From Gordonia otitidis NBRC 100426 (GTDB taxonomy: Bacteria > Actinomycetota > Actinomycetes > Mycobacteriales > Mycobacteriaceae), in NCBI RefSeq assembly GCF_000248075.1, contig NZ_BAFB01000217.1, forward strand, positions 1 to 59,841: a DNA stretch of 59,841 bases, given 5' to 3'. Each line of letters begins with the position of its first letter. Positions within the stretch are counted from its first letter, which is position 1. Shown here piece after piece: positions 46,258 through 55,352 of the stretch. Position numbers and translations under genes: made by a program. The notes under the pieces were generated by a model that saw nothing but the letters and a program-made list of their open reading frames with translations, did not search any database and was not told the DNA's origin.

Positions 46258-46330
46258 TTCGTCAAGTAGAGATCAGGTTCGACGAGGCGTCCGCGGTAGG
46301 TGCGGAGATCATCGAACGAGAAAGGACGTC

Positions 46331-47788
46331 ATGTCGCGGTTCGTCGACCGGGTGACGATTCACGTCGCCGCGGGCAATGGTGGCCACGGCTGTTCGTCGG
46401 TGCATCGGGAGAAGTTCAAGCCCCTCGGCGGCCCGGACGGCGGCAACGGGGGTAACGGCGGCTCCGTGCGGCTCGTCGTCGACCCGCAGGTGCACACACT
46501 GCTCGACTTCCACTTCCGGCCGCACGCGAAGGCCGGCAACGGGACGCCGGGTATGGGAGACCACCGCAACGGCGCCACCGGCGACGACCTGATTCTCCAC
46601 GTACCCGACGGCACCGTCGTGCTCGATGAGAAGGGCACCATTCTCGCCGATCTGGTCGGGGAGGGGACGACGTTCGACGCCGCGTCGGGTGGACGTGGCG
46701 GACTCGGCAACGCCGCGCTGGCGTCGAAGGCGCGCAAGGCTCCCGGCTTCGCACTTCTCGGTGAGGAGGGGCAGCATCGCGATCTCGTCCTGGAACTGAA
46801 GTCGGTCGCCGACGTCGGTCTCGTGGGGTTCCCATCCGCGGGCAAGTCGTCATTGGTGTCGGTGCTGTCGGCGGCCAAGCCGAAGATCGCCGACTATCCG
46901 TTCACCACGCTGCAGCCCAACCTGGGCGTGGTGCAGACCGCAGGCGGCGTATTCACCATCGCCGACGTCCCCGGACTGATTCCCGGTGCGTCGACCGGTC
47001 GCGGTCTCGGACTGGAGTTCCTGCGGCACCTGGAGCGGTGTGCGGTTCTCGCCCACGTCGTCGACCTGGCGACGCTGGAACCCGGCCGTGATCCCGTGTC
47101 CGACATCGACGCGCTCGAAGCAGAACTCGCCGCGTACGAGCCCGCACTTCACTCCGATCACGGGCTCGGCGACCTCGCCGAACGCCCGCGGGTGGTGATC
47201 CTGAACAAGACGGACGTGCCTGAGGCCAACGAGCTCGCGGATCTCGTCGAACCCGAACTCGCAGAACGCGGTTGGCCCGTGTTCCGTATCTCTGCAGTTG
47301 CACACCAGGGTCTCAAGGAGCTGACCGACGCGCTCGCCACGATGGTCGAGGAGTATCGCCGAGCACATCCCAAGCCTGCGGCCCGTCGTCCCGTCATCCG
47401 CCCGAAGGCCGTGGACGACAGTGGATTCACGGTGGTCGCCGACCCCGCGACGCCCGGCGGTTTCATCGTGCGGGGTACCAGGCCCGAGCGCTGGATCGCG
47501 CAGACCCAGTTCGACAACGACGAAGCCGTCGGTTACCTCGCCGACCGTCTCAACCGGCTCGGTGTCGAGGACGAACTCGTCCGGCTGGGCGCAGAACCGG
47601 GCGCTCCGGTCACCATCGGCGACGTCAGCTTCGACTGGGAGCCGACGACACCGATGGGCGACGACGTCCCGATCACCGGCCGCGGCACCGACATCCGGCT
47701 CGATCGTTCCGAGCGCGTGGGCGCGGCGGAGCGCAAGGAGGCACGTCGTCTGCGCCGCGGACTGCAGGATGAGACCGACGGTGAGTGA
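46331..47788 (+). CDS. obg: Obg/CgtA GTPase
   Basis: 485 aa. Obg glycine-rich fold ([17 protein letters not shown]), G1 [11 protein letters not shown] near residue 167, switch [14 protein letters not shown]3 DVPGLI, G4 NKTDVPEA, and the C-terminal OCT domain from about 360 ([20 protein letters not shown]). It is a late 50S assembly and stress GTPase. ATG 46331 has GAAAGGA just upstream. proB starts within its last codons. Confidence 0.97.
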   Translation: MSRFVDRVTIHVAAGNGGHGCSSVHREKFKPLGGPDGGNGGNGGSVRLVVDPQVHTLLDFHFRPHAKAGNGTPGMGDHRNGATGDDLILHVPDGTVVLDEKGTILADLVGEGTTFDAASGGRGGLGNAALASKARKAPGFALLGEEGQHRDLVLELKSVADVGLVGFPSAGKSSLVSVLSAAKPKIADYPFTTLQPNLGVVQTAGGVFTIADVPGLIPGASTGRGLGLEFLRHLERCAVLAHVVDLATLEPGRDPVSDIDALEAELAAYEPALHSDHGLGDLAERPRVVILNKTDVPEANELADLVEPELAERGWPVFRISAVAHQGLKELTDALATMVEEYRRAHPKPAARRPVIRPKAVDDSGFTVVADPATPGGFIVRGTRPERWIAQTQFDNDEAVGYLADRLNRLGVEDELVRLGAEPGAPVTIGDVSFDWEPTTPMGDDVPITGRGTDIRLDRSERVGAAERKEARRLRRGLQDETDGE

Positions 47789-48896
47789 CGTACGCGAATC
47801 CATCGCCGCAGCGCGCAGCGTCGTCGTCAAGATCGGGTCATCGGCGATCACCGACCTCGACAGCGGCCTCGATCGTGAACGGCTCGGTCGACTGACAGAT
47901 GCCCTCGAAGCGCGGATGCGGGCCGGTTCGGACGTCATCGTCGTCTCGTCGGGGGCGATCGGTGCGGGAATCGCACCGCTCGGACTGAAGAAGCGTCCGA
48001 CCGATCTCGCCACCAAGCAGGCTGCCGCGAGCGTCGGGCAGTTGGCTCTCGCGCATGCCTGGGGGACGTCGTTTCACCGGTACGGGCGCACCGTCGGGCA
48101 GGTGCTGCTGACCGCAGACGACATCTCGAACCGCGCGCACCACGCGAATGCCCAGCGCACGCTCAACCGACTCGTGGCATTGCACGCCGTCCCGGTGGTC
48201 AACGAGAACGACACCGTGGCCACCAACGAGATCCGCTTCGGTGACAACGACCGTCTCGCTGCCTTGGTGGCGCATCTCGCAGGTGCCGACGCGCTCATGC
48301 TGCTCTCCGACGTCGACGGCCTGTATGACGGTGATCCCCGCAAGGTCGGTCCCGACGGTCAACGTGCGCGCTTCATCGACGAGGTGAACGGCCCCGAGGA
48401 TCTCGACGGTGTGATCGCCGGTTCCGGCGGAACCCTGGGGACCGGCGGGATGGCGTCGAAGCTCGCAGCGGCACGGTTGTCGGCGGATGCGGGGGTTCCC
48501 GTGCTGCTGGCCGCGGCGTCCGATGCCGACCGTGCGCTCTCGGACGCGTCGGTCGGCACCGTGTTCGCCGCGCGACCGGAACGTCTCTCCGCCAAACGTT
48601 TCTGGGTCAGGCACGCAGCCGACGCGCGGGGGCAGATCGTGCTCGACGACGGCGCTGTCGCGGCTGTCGCCCGCAGGCGGCGGTCGCTGCTCGCGGCCGG
48701 CGTGGTGGGGGTGAGGGGTCGCTTCTACGACGGCGACGTGGTGGAACTCGTCGACATCGCGGGCAATCTACGTGCGCGCGGGGTGAGCAGTTACGACTCC
48801 GACGAGGTCGCCCGCATGGTGGGCCGGTCGACGTCGGAGCTGCCGAATGAGTTGCAACGACCCGTCATTCACGCCGACGATCTGGTTGCCGTCTGA
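47769..48896 (+). CDS. proB: Glutamate 5-kinase
   Basis: 375 aa. Kinase domain: [44 protein letters not shown] and [16 protein letters not shown]-terminal PUA domain: [19 protein letters not shown]. It phosphorylates glutamate for proline synthesis. ATG 47769 overlaps obg by 20 bp; GTG 47781 (8-bp overlap) is equally possible. The obg-proB coupling is usual in actinobacteria. proA is not in the window. Confidence 0.95.
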   Translation: MRPTVSDVRESIAAARSVVVKIGSSAITDLDSGLDRERLGRLTDALEARMRAGSDVIVVSSGAIGAGIAPLGLKKRPTDLATKQAAASVGQLALAHAWGTSFHRYGRTVGQVLLTADDISNRAHHANAQRTLNRLVALHAVPVVNENDTVATNEIRFGDNDRLAALVAHLAGADALMLLSDVDGLYDGDPRKVGPDGQRARFIDEVNGPEDLDGVIAGSGGTLGTGGMASKLAAARLSADAGVPVLLAAASDADRALSDASVGTVFAARPERLSAKRFWVRHAADARGQIVLDDGAVAAVARRRRSLLAAGVVGVRGRFYDGDVVELVDIAGNLRARGVSSYDSDEVARMVGRSTSELPNELQRPVIHADDLVAV

Positions 48897-48998
48897 ATCT
48901 GTTGGCGCAGACTGACGGGAGTGCGTTCGCCGAGGAGTGGGGACGTATCGGTACAGGTCGAGTCCCGCTCGGACGCTGTCTTCTACGACGTCGCGCGG

Positions 48999-49886
48999 TC
49001 AGGCCGCTACGTCGCGCGTGAGGGCGGGGAGCACCTGGCCGCAGAAGTGGTCGATCTTGAGGTCCGCGATGTCGTCGGCCCGCGTCGTACCGCGGTTGAT
49101 CACCACGAGCGGTTTTCCCGTGCGATGTGCGTGCCGCGCGAATCTCAGGCCGGACATCACCGTCAATGACGAGCCGACGACGATCATTGCATCGGCGTCG
49201 TCAACCGCTGAGAATGCCTGCTGCACGGTCGTTTTCGACGCGTTCTCACCGAAGTAGACGATGTCGGGCTTGAGGGTTCCCCCGCACGCCGCGCAGTCGG
49301 CGACGACGAAGTCGCTCGTGTCATCGAGTGTCGCGTCCGCGTCGGGTGCCACCTCGATCGCGCCGCGACTCGCCACGCGTTCGGCGAAGCCGGGATTCAA
49401 CGCGTCGAGCGCGTCGGCGAGGCGTCGTCGTGAGATAATTTCTCCGCAGTCGAGACACCGGACGCGGCCGTAACAGCCGTGCAGTTCGATCACCCCGCGC
49501 GTGCCCGCCTTCGTGTGCAGCATGTCGACGTTCTGGGTGATCACCGTGGTGAGCCGCCCGTCGCGCTGCAGGTCGGTGAGCGCGTGATGGGAGGCATTGG
49601 GCCGAGCGGCATCCATGTGTCGCCAGCCGAGATGATTACGCGCCCAGTAGTGGCGTCGGAACTCGGCTGAGGACAGGAACATCTCGAGCGTCATCGGGGT
49701 ACGTACAGGTGCACCGGGACTGCGATAGTCGGGGATACCGGAGTCGGTGGAGACACCTGCCCCGGTGAGTACGACGACACGTCGACCGTCGAGGAGGCCG
49801 TACAGCTGCTCGAGGCGGGAATCGAGATCGTCGTCGATCTGGGTCGGTTCGGCCGGCGTCCAGCCGATCTGTAGCCGCGTGCGCAC
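48999..49886 (-). CDS. Sir2 family NAD-dependent protein deacylase (SIRT4-like, class II)
   Basis: 295 aa. Rossmann motif TGAGVSTDSGIPDYRSPG, TQNVDMLH with the catalytic His in IELHGCYGRVRC, zinc knuckles C-x2-C twice (RCLDCGE and DCAACGG), then VYFGENAS and VVGSSLTVMSG. Family members remove acyl groups from lysine with NAD+. GTG 49886 has TATCCT 7 nt upstream, so it is probably leaderless. The strong hairpin upstream (49909-49956) isolates it from ectABC, so it is not part of that operon. It is convergent with proB. Confidence 0.92.
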   Translation of the reverse strand: MRTRLQIGWTPAEPTQIDDDLDSRLEQLYGLLDGRRVVVLTGAGVSTDSGIPDYRSPGAPVRTPMTLEMFLSSAEFRRHYWARNHLGWRHMDAARPNASHHALTDLQRDGRLTTVITQNVDMLHTKAGTRGVIELHGCYGRVRCLDCGEIISRRRLADALDALNPGFAERVASRGAIEVAPDADATLDDTSDFVVADCAACGGTLKPDIVYFGENASKTTVQQAFSAVDDADAMIVVGSSLTVMSGLRFARHAHRTGKPLVVINRGTTRADDIADLKIDHFCGQVLPALTRDVAA

Positions 49887-49893
49887 CCTGTCC

Positions 49894-49899
49894 AGGATA
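49894..49899 (-). promoter_or_regulatory. -10 element (TATCCT) of leaderless sirtuin gene
   Basis: TATCCT then 7 nt then GTG on the minus strand, placed directly downstream of the ectC terminator. Confidence 0.55.
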
Positions 49900-49908
49900 G
49901 ACCCCTGA

Positions 49909-49956
49909 AACGACTCTGCCGCGGCCTCGAGAGGTCGAGGCCGCGGCAGAGTCGTT
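49909..49956. terminator. Strong terminator after ectC
   Basis: A perfect 22-bp stem (49909-49930 with 49935-49956) with loop GAGG, 23 bp after the ectC stop. Confidence 0.93.
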
Positions 49957-49979
49957 GTCGATGAACCGCCCGAGAAGGG

Positions 49980-50405
49980 TCAGGCGTTGGCGTGTTTGCC
50001 GCTAGCCTGCTCGGGGACGGTCACGAGTGGGTAGATCCCGTTCTCGTCGTGCACCTCGGTGCCGACGACCGGTGGGTTGAAGACGCACAGCATGCGCATC
50101 TCGGTCTCGGCCGTCACCGTGTGACGATCGTGATCGTTGAGCAGATACATCGAGCCTGCCGCCAGGGGATAGGTCTCACCGGTGTCGCGGTTGAGCAGAG
50201 TGCCCTCGCCCTCAACGAGCCACACTGCCTCGATGTGGTTGGCGTAGTGGAAGTCGTTGACGCTGCCGGCCTTGATGGTGGTCTCGTGGAACGAGAAGCC
50301 GACGCCGTCGCCGCCGAGGACGATGCGCTTGGACACCCAATTGCCCTTGGGGTCGGCGACCTCGCGGTCGGTTCCGGTGATTTCCTGGGTGGTACGGACG
50401 ATCAT
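49980..50405 (-). CDS. ectC: L-ectoine synthase
   Basis: 141 aa cupin. MIVRTTQEITGTDREV at the N-terminus, the metal-binding region HYANHIEAVWLVEGEG, and YPLAAGSMYLLNDHDRH follow the family exactly. It closes N-gamma-acetyl-diaminobutyrate to ectoine. ATG 50405 overlaps the ectB stop by 4 bp. There is no ectD (hydroxylase) nearby, so the product should be ectoine and not hydroxyectoine, unless ectD is elsewhere. Confidence 0.97.
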   Translation of the reverse strand: MIVRTTQEITGTDREVADPKGNWVSKRIVLGGDGVGFSFHETTIKAGSVNDFHYANHIEAVWLVEGEGTLLNRDTGETYPLAAGSMYLLNDHDRHTVTAETEMRMLCVFNPPVVGTEVHDENGIYPLVTVPEQASGKHANA

Positions 50406-51673
50406 GCGATCACCTCCTCCACGGAGTCGACGAGGATGCCGAGTCCGCGGTCAAGTTCTTCGGTGGAAATGTTCAGCGGCGGAAGAAGTTTCACAACCTC
50501 ATCCGACGGGCCGGACGTTTCTGCGAGCAGTCCGGCCCCGAATGCACGTGCGCACGCCTTGGCGGCGAGCGTCGGCTCGTCGAAGACGAGTCCGCGGACC
50601 ATGCCACGTCCGCGCGTCGACAGACCTTCGTGGCGATCCGACAGCGCAGAGAACACCTCGTCGATCTGCCGGCCCTTGCGGTGGACGTCGCGGGTGAGCT
50701 GGTCGTCGGACCAGAATTCCTCGATCGCCTTCGTCGCGGTGATGAACGCGGGGTTGTTGCCGCGGAAGGTGCCGTTGTGTTCACCTGGCGCCCAGACATC
50801 GAGATCACGACGGATCAGCGTCAGGGCCATGGGCAGGCCGTAACCGCTGATCGACTTCGACATGGTGACGATGTCGGGCTTGATGCCTGCCTCCTCGAAC
50901 GAGAAGAACTCGCCCGTGCGTCCGCAGCCCATCTGGACGTCGTCGACGATCAGCAGGATGTCGCGACGCTTGCACAGGTCGGCAAGTCCGCGCAGCCACT
51001 CGGCGCGTGCGACGTTGACGCCGCCTTCGCCCTGCACCGTCTCGACGATGACCGCGGCAGGGGTGTTGAGGCCGCTGCCGGAATCCTCGAGCACGCGCTC
51101 GAACCAACTGAAGTCCTCGACCGTGCCGTCGAGGTAGTTGTCGAAGGGCATCGGGGTGGCATGCACCAGCGGGATTCCTGCCCCCGCACGCTTCATGGAA
51201 TTGCCTGTCACAGACAGCGATCCGAGCGTCATGCCGTGGAAGGCGTTGGTGAAGCTCACGATCGACTCGCGGCCGGTGACCTTACGGGCCAGCTTGAGTG
51301 CCGACTCGACGGCGTTGGTGCCGGTGGGGCCGGGGAACTGGACCTTGTAGTCGAGTCCACGCGGCGAGAGGATCTTGTTCTGGAAGGTCTCGAGGAACTG
51401 GCCCTTCGCCACGGTCGCCATGTCGAGGCCGTGGGTGATGCCGTCCGCCGAGATGTACTCGAGGAGAGCCTCTTTGAGGATCGGGTGATTGTGCCCGTAG
51501 TTCAGGGCACCCGCGCCCGCGAAGAAGTCGAGGTATTCGCGGCCTTCGGTATCGGTGATCCACGAGCCACGCGCACGGCCGAACACGGTGGGCCAGTTGC
51601 GGCAGTAGCTGCGGACCTCGGACTCGTTCTGAGTGAACACCGAGTCGTCGATGGTGGTTTCGAGAAGTTGCAT
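50402..51673 (-). CDS. ectB: Diaminobutyrate--2-oxoglutarate transaminase (ectoine type)
   Basis: 423 aa, class III PLP aminotransferase. TGTNAVESALKLARKVTG, the Asp of LLIVDDVQMGCGRTGEFF, and the PLP Lys in MSKSISGYGLPMALTLI. It makes L-2,4-diaminobutyrate from aspartate semialdehyde with glutamate as amino donor. ATG 51673 has GGAGGATG about 7 nt upstream. It lies 206 bp after ectA, with no gene or strong hairpin in the gap. Confidence 0.97.
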   Translation of the reverse strand: MQLLETTIDDSVFTQNESEVRSYCRNWPTVFGRARGSWITDTEGREYLDFFAGAGALNYGHNHPILKEALLEYISADGITHGLDMATVAKGQFLETFQNKILSPRGLDYKVQFPGPTGTNAVESALKLARKVTGRESIVSFTNAFHGMTLGSLSVTGNSMKRAGAGIPLVHATPMPFDNYLDGTVEDFSWFERVLEDSGSGLNTPAAVIVETVQGEGGVNVARAEWLRGLADLCKRRDILLIVDDVQMGCGRTGEFFSFEEAGIKPDIVTMSKSISGYGLPMALTLIRRDLDVWAPGEHNGTFRGNNPAFITATKAIEEFWSDDQLTRDVHRKGRQIDEVFSALSDRHEGLSTRGRGMVRGLVFDEPTLAAKACARAFGAGLLAETSGPSDEVVKLLPPLNISTEELDRGLGILVDSVEEVIA

Positions 51674-51879
51674 CGTGCATCCTCCATAGTGGGAAATCTG
51701 TGTGCCGCAGCGCTGTCCGGACGCGAAGCCGTCCACAAGCACTGTGGGGACGCGCATCTGCGCGTCAGCGCGCCTGGTGCGCCGTTGTCGGACGGGTGAC
51801 GTTGTCCGCATCGGGAACGCGCAGAGCGGCGAGCCGCGAGGTGAGAGCCGGAGCGACGACGGCGCGTCCGGCGGTCGGG

Positions 51880-52407
51880 TTAGGGTTCGCCGACCTTCGG
51901 CTCGAGCATGTAGAGATCCTCGGGCTCGTGTGCGTCGGGGAAGTCGCCGACGGCGAAGAGGTCTCGCCGGACGAAGTCGAGGCCACGATCGCGTGCCACT
52001 GACGCGAACAGGCGTTGCGACGCAACATTGTCGGGACTGATTGTGGTGTGCATGGCCACCACCGAACTGCGTCGAACACGATCGAACAGGTGGTGCAGCA
52101 TCTTTGCTGCGATCCCATGTCCGCGGAAGTCGTCGTCTACGGCGACCTGCCAGACCATGATCGTCGACGGATCCGACGGACGTCGGTACCCGGTGACGAA
52201 ACCTACTGCGCGGCCGTCGACTTCGGCGACAATTGATGTGTCGGCGTAGTCGTGGCACCACAGCACATAGGCGTAACTCGAGTTGACGTCGAGAACCTGT
52301 GAATCCGAGGCGATTTCCCAGAGTCTGGTTCCGTCGGACACCGTCGGCGTCCGATATTCGATCGTCAGGACAGTTGATGGGGCCGTTCTCGTTGAGGAAG
52401 GGCTCAT
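51880..52407 (-). CDS. ectA: L-2,4-diaminobutyric acid acetyltransferase
   Basis: 175 aa GNAT enzyme. The acetyl-CoA loop VAVDDDFRGHGIAAKML and the EctA-specific start TPTVSDGTRLWEIASDSQVLDVNSSYAYVLWCHDY (cited by its ends) are clear. It acetylates diaminobutyrate, the second step of ectoine synthesis. The first 17 residues are an unconserved tail. The AT-rich promoter region carries a perfect CRP-type site and AACGTT-type palindromes. It is first gene of ectABC. Confidence 0.95.
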   Translation of the reverse strand: MSPSSTRTAPSTVLTIEYRTPTVSDGTRLWEIASDSQVLDVNSSYAYVLWCHDYADTSIVAEVDGRAVGFVTGYRRPSDPSTIMVWQVAVDDDFRGHGIAAKMLHHLFDRVRRSSVVAMHTTISPDNVASQRLFASVARDRGLDFVRRDLFAVGDFPDAHEPEDLYMLEPKVGEP

Positions 52408-52417
52408 AACGTTTTAA

Positions 52418-52446
52418 AGGTTAACAACGTGTGTCGGTGAAGTCAT
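52418..52446 (-). promoter_or_regulatory. Candidate ectABC promoter
   Basis: On the minus strand ATGACT (52446-52441), 17-bp spacer and TAACCT (52423-52418), 10 nt before the ectA ATG. AACAACGTGTG (52423-52433) overlaps the spacer and resembles, in inverted orientation, CACAACGTTGTTG at 52515-52527. Confidence 0.4.
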
Positions 52447-52502
52447 GCTGCTGCAGAAATCGGACATTGAAAGCGGGGCGTCGGCGCTGTTCAACCACCC
52501 AA

Positions 52503-52518
52503 TGTGATAGGGGTCACA
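52503..52518. promoter_or_regulatory. CRP/GlxR-type site TGTGATAGGGGTCACA
   Basis: Perfect TGTGA-N6-TCACA, between ectA (start 52407, minus) and rsmD (start 52594, plus). It partly overlaps the palindrome ACAACGTTGT (52516-52525). Confidence 0.62.
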
Positions 52519-52593
52519 ACGTTGTTGTTCGCGATCCTGCCGTGCCGAGGAGTCGGGTGCCAGGCCGGGGGATCATCGAGCAGAATACGACCA

Positions 52594-53151
52594 ATGACGA
52601 GAATCATCGCCGGTGAGTTCGGCGGGCGTCGACTCAAGGTCCCGGACGACGGGACTCGGCCCACTTCCGACAGGGTACGTGAGGCGGTGTTCAACGTGCT
52701 CGACGCGCGGATCGATTTCGACGACGCCCGCGTCCTCGATCTGTACGCGGGTTCGGGGGCGCTCGCCATCGAGGCGATGTCGCGGGGCGCGGAACGGGCG
52801 ACGATGGTGGACAGCCGTAAACGAGCCACGTCGATCATCGCTGCGAATGCGCGGTCGCTGGGTCTCTCGGCCCGGTCGCAGGTGGTGACCGCAGGTGTGG
52901 CGTCGTACCTCGACGGCGCGCAGCCGGAACAGTTCGATCTCGTCTTCTCCGATCCGCCCTACGCGCTCGAGACCGCCGAGGTCGAGGTCGACCTGCGGCG
53001 ACTGGCGTCCGGGTGGCTGGCCGATGACGCTCTCGTCGTCGTCGAGCGTGATGTGCGGTCGCCGTCGCCGACGTGGCCGGAGGAGTTCGAGGTGATCGTC
53101 GAGAAGGTCTACGGGGAGACCCGGGTGCAGGTCGGTAGGTTTACGCCATGA
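52594..53151 (+). CDS. rsmD: 16S rRNA (guanine(966)-N2)-methyltransferase RsmD
   Basis: 185 aa Rossmann methyltransferase. It starts MTRIIAGEFGGRRLKVPDDG; RPTSDRVREAVFNVL is the family motif, SAM motif I is VLDLYAGSGALAIEA and the catalytic motif is DPPY (FDLVFSDPPYALE). It methylates G966 of 16S rRNA. ATG 52594 is set by the conserved N-terminus; a longer frame upstream reads into the promoter region. It overlaps coaD by 4 bp. Confidence 0.94.
   Translation: MTRIIAGEFGGRRLKVPDDGTRPTSDRVREAVFNVLDARIDFDDARVLDLYAGSGALAIEAMSRGAERATMVDSRKRATSIIAANARSLGLSARSQVVTAGVASYLDGAQPEQFDLVFSDPPYALETAEVEVDLRRLASGWLADDALVVVERDVRSPSPTWPEEFEVIVEKVYGETRVQVGRFTP
53136..53141 (+). promoter_or_regulatory. Candidate internal -10 (TAGGTT) for coaD
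   Basis: TAGGTT with 6 nt to the coaD ATG, inside the last codons of rsmD. It could give a separate leaderless coaD transcript. Confidence 0.4.
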
Positions 53152-53636
53152 GCAGCGCAGTGATTCCAGGCTCCTTCGATCCGTTCACCAGGGGGCATCG
53201 GTACATCGTCGAACGTGCAGCACTTGCCTTCGACGAGATCGTGGTCCTCGTGGTGGTCAATCCCAACAAGCACGGACTGTTCAGCATCGACGAACGCATT
53301 GCGCTCATCGAGCAGGACTGTGCCGACCTCCCCAACGTGCGGGTCGACCGCTGGACCGGTCTGCTCGTCGATTATTTGAACGAACAACACATCCGGGTCC
53401 TCGTGAAGGGGCTCCGCTCGGGCGTCGACTTCGACTACGAACTGCCGATGGCGCAGATGAACCGGGAGCTCGCCGACGTCGAGACCGTCTTCATGCTCAC
53501 CGATCCGCGGTTCGCGCACGTCTCGAGTTCGCTGGTCAAAGAGGTGGCGAAGCTCGGCGGCGATGCGTCGCCGTACCTGGCACCGCACATTCACCAACGC
53601 CTCGAGGCCGTGCTGGCGGGGGAGCGCACCGCCTGA
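53148..53636 (+). CDS. coaD: Phosphopantetheine adenylyltransferase
   Basis: 162 aa. The T/HxGH nucleotidyltransferase motif appears as PGSFDPFTRGH, and the C-terminal SSSLVKEVAKLGGDASPYL is typical. It makes dephospho-CoA from phosphopantetheine and ATP. ATG 53148 overlaps the rsmD stop (ATGA). The rsmD-coaD pair is widely conserved. Confidence 0.97.
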   Translation: MSSAVIPGSFDPFTRGHRYIVERAALAFDEIVVLVVVNPNKHGLFSIDERIALIEQDCADLPNVRVDRWTGLLVDYLNEQHIRVLVKGLRSGVDFDYELPMAQMNRELADVETVFMLTDPRFAHVSSSLVKEVAKLGGDASPYLAPHIHQRLEAVLAGERTA

Positions 53637-53800
53637 TCTCTGGTGCCACAAATGCCACTGGCGACACGCCCATATCATTCAGCTCCTCAATCACAGCGAC
53701 CCCATTCGGCACAATAGTCACATCAGTTTCACGCGGGGCTGCGTCACAGGACACAGGTCTGACTGACACAAGCAATGGCATGAGCCGGATTGGGGTAGCT

Positions 53801-54637
53801 GTGTACCGGGTATTTGAAGCTCTCGACGAACTCGTAGCCATCGTCGAGGAGGCACGAAGCGTTCCCATGACCGCGGGCTGCGTCGTGCCGCGTGGCGATG
53901 TCCTCGAACTCCTCGACGACATCAAGGACTCGATCCCAGGCGAACTCGACGACGCGCAGGACGTGCTCGACCAGCGCGAGAACATGCTCGGTGACGCTGC
54001 CGACCACGCCGACAAGGTGGTCACCACCGCCGAGTCGGAATCCGACGCGATGCTCGCGCATGCCCGTGCCGAGGCCGACCGCCTCCTCGCCGATGCCAAA
54101 GCGCAGGCGGATCGGATGGTCGACGAGGCAAGCGCGCACGGCAAGAACCTCGTCGACGAGGCGACCGCCGAGGCCCATCGGCTCTCGACGAGTGCCGCAC
54201 GCGAGTTCGACGCGGTCACCGGTCGTGCCCGCGCCGAGGCTCAGCGGACCATCGATTCGGCGAACAACACCTACGACAAGTCCGTGGCGGACGGTATCGC
54301 CGAGCAGCAGCGGCTTGTGTCGGAGACCGAGATCGTCGCTGCAGCGAAGTCGGAGGCCGAGCGGATCATCGACGCCGCACACGCCGAGGCCGACCGTCTG
54401 CGCGGTGACTGCGACATCTATGTCGACGAGAAGCTCGCCGAGTTCGAGGAGATCCTCACCGGGACACTGCGTTCGGTGAACCGTGGTCGTCACCAGCTGC
54501 GCACCGGCGCAGGCATGCACGACTACGTCGAGTACCCGCGCAGCGTCGACGATGCGTCGGCGCGTCGGAACAGCTCTGAGCAGGCCCGATCGGCTTCTGC
54601 GGACGTACACGACCACAGCTCGCCGCTGGCCGTCTGA
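53801..54637 (+). CDS. sepIVA: DivIVA-like septal coiled-coil protein SepIVA
   Basis: 278 aa. It starts YRVFEALDELVAIVEEAR, followed by VPMTAGCVVPRGDVLELLDD, both strongly conserved in Rv2927c/SepIVA. Then comes a long Ala/Glu/Asp/Arg coiled coil with many AEADR-type heptads to about residue 225. In mycobacteria SepIVA is essential for septation and polar growth. GTG 53801 is preferred (GGGG 5 nt upstream, and homologues start at Tyr2); ATG 53780 would add seven residues. The gap before it (53637-53800) is of lower GC and holds no gene. Confidence 0.88.
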   Translation: MYRVFEALDELVAIVEEARSVPMTAGCVVPRGDVLELLDDIKDSIPGELDDAQDVLDQRENMLGDAADHADKVVTTAESESDAMLAHARAEADRLLADAKAQADRMVDEASAHGKNLVDEATAEAHRLSTSAAREFDAVTGRARAEAQRTIDSANNTYDKSVADGIAEQQRLVSETEIVAAAKSEAERIIDAAHAEADRLRGDCDIYVDEKLAEFEEILTGTLRSVNRGRHQLRTGAGMHDYVEYPRSVDDASARRNSSEQARSASADVHDHSSPLAV

Positions 54638-54677
54638 CGGCCGTGTCGGGTGGTTCGATGAAAGCGCCACCCCAGCG

Positions 54678-54683
54678 TATGGT
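54678..54683 (+). promoter_or_regulatory. -10 element (TATGGT) of leaderless DUF177 gene
   Basis: TATGGT followed by 6 nt and GTG 54690; TTCGAT 18 bp upstream is a possible -35. Confidence 0.55.
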
Positions 54684-54689
54684 GCAGAT

Positions 54690-55352
54690 GTGGCCGAGAA
54701 TGCAGTGAATCAAAGCGCACCGTCACAGCAGGATCCGTTCGTGCTCGACATCCGCTCGATGGGCAGGCGTCCGGGAACGATGGAAGAGGTACATCGCACG
54801 GTCGTCACGCCCGAGCGCATCGGCGTCGAGATGATCGCGATTCCCGCGGGTTCCGACGTCGACCTCGACCTCCGGTTGGAATCGGTGTCCGAGGGGGTCT
54901 TGGTGACGGGCACCGTCTCGGGTGAGACCGAGGGGCAGTGTGCGCGCTGTCTGGAACCTGTCGACGGCACGGTCACGGTGTTCCTCACGGAGCTCTACGC
55001 CTACCCCGACAGCGAGACGGAGCAGACCACCGACTCCGAGGACATCCACCGCATCGTCGACGATCGACTCGACCTCGAGCAGGCCGTCATCGACGCCGTC
55101 GCACTGGAGTTGCCGATGTCTCCGCTGTGTAGCGACGACTGCGCGGGACTCTGTAGTGAATGTGGAGTGCGGTTGGCGGTTGCGGAACCGGGGCACTCCC
55201 ACGAGATCATCGATCCGCGGTGGGCGGGGCTGGCCGACAAGTTCGGATCCCTGCCGCAGGATGGGGCGTCGGATTCGGCTCCGACGAGTCCCGAGGATGT
55301 CGGTGACGCGGACTCGACTGCCGGGGACGCCGGTGAGCGGGGCTCGGCGTGA
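54690..55352 (+). CDS. DUF177 / YceD family protein
   Basis: 220 aa. It carries the DUF177 cysteine motifs CARCLEPV and [13 protein letters not shown]. In many bacteria yceD precedes rpmF and plays a role in 23S rRNA or ribosome synthesis; here it precedes rnc, as Rv2926c does, and rpmF is absent. GTG 54690 is chosen from the -10 spacing and the homologous start. The C-terminal 40 residues are an acidic Ser/Asp tail. It overlaps rnc by 4 bp. Confidence 0.92.
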   Translation: MAENAVNQSAPSQQDPFVLDIRSMGRRPGTMEEVHRTVVTPERIGVEMIAIPAGSDVDLDLRLESVSEGVLVTGTVSGETEGQCARCLEPVDGTVTVFLTELYAYPDSETEQTTDSEDIHRIVDDRLDLEQAVIDAVALELPMSPLCSDDCAGLCSECGVRLAVAEPGHSHEIIDPRWAGLADKFGSLPQDGASDSAPTSPEDVGDADSTAGDAGERGSA

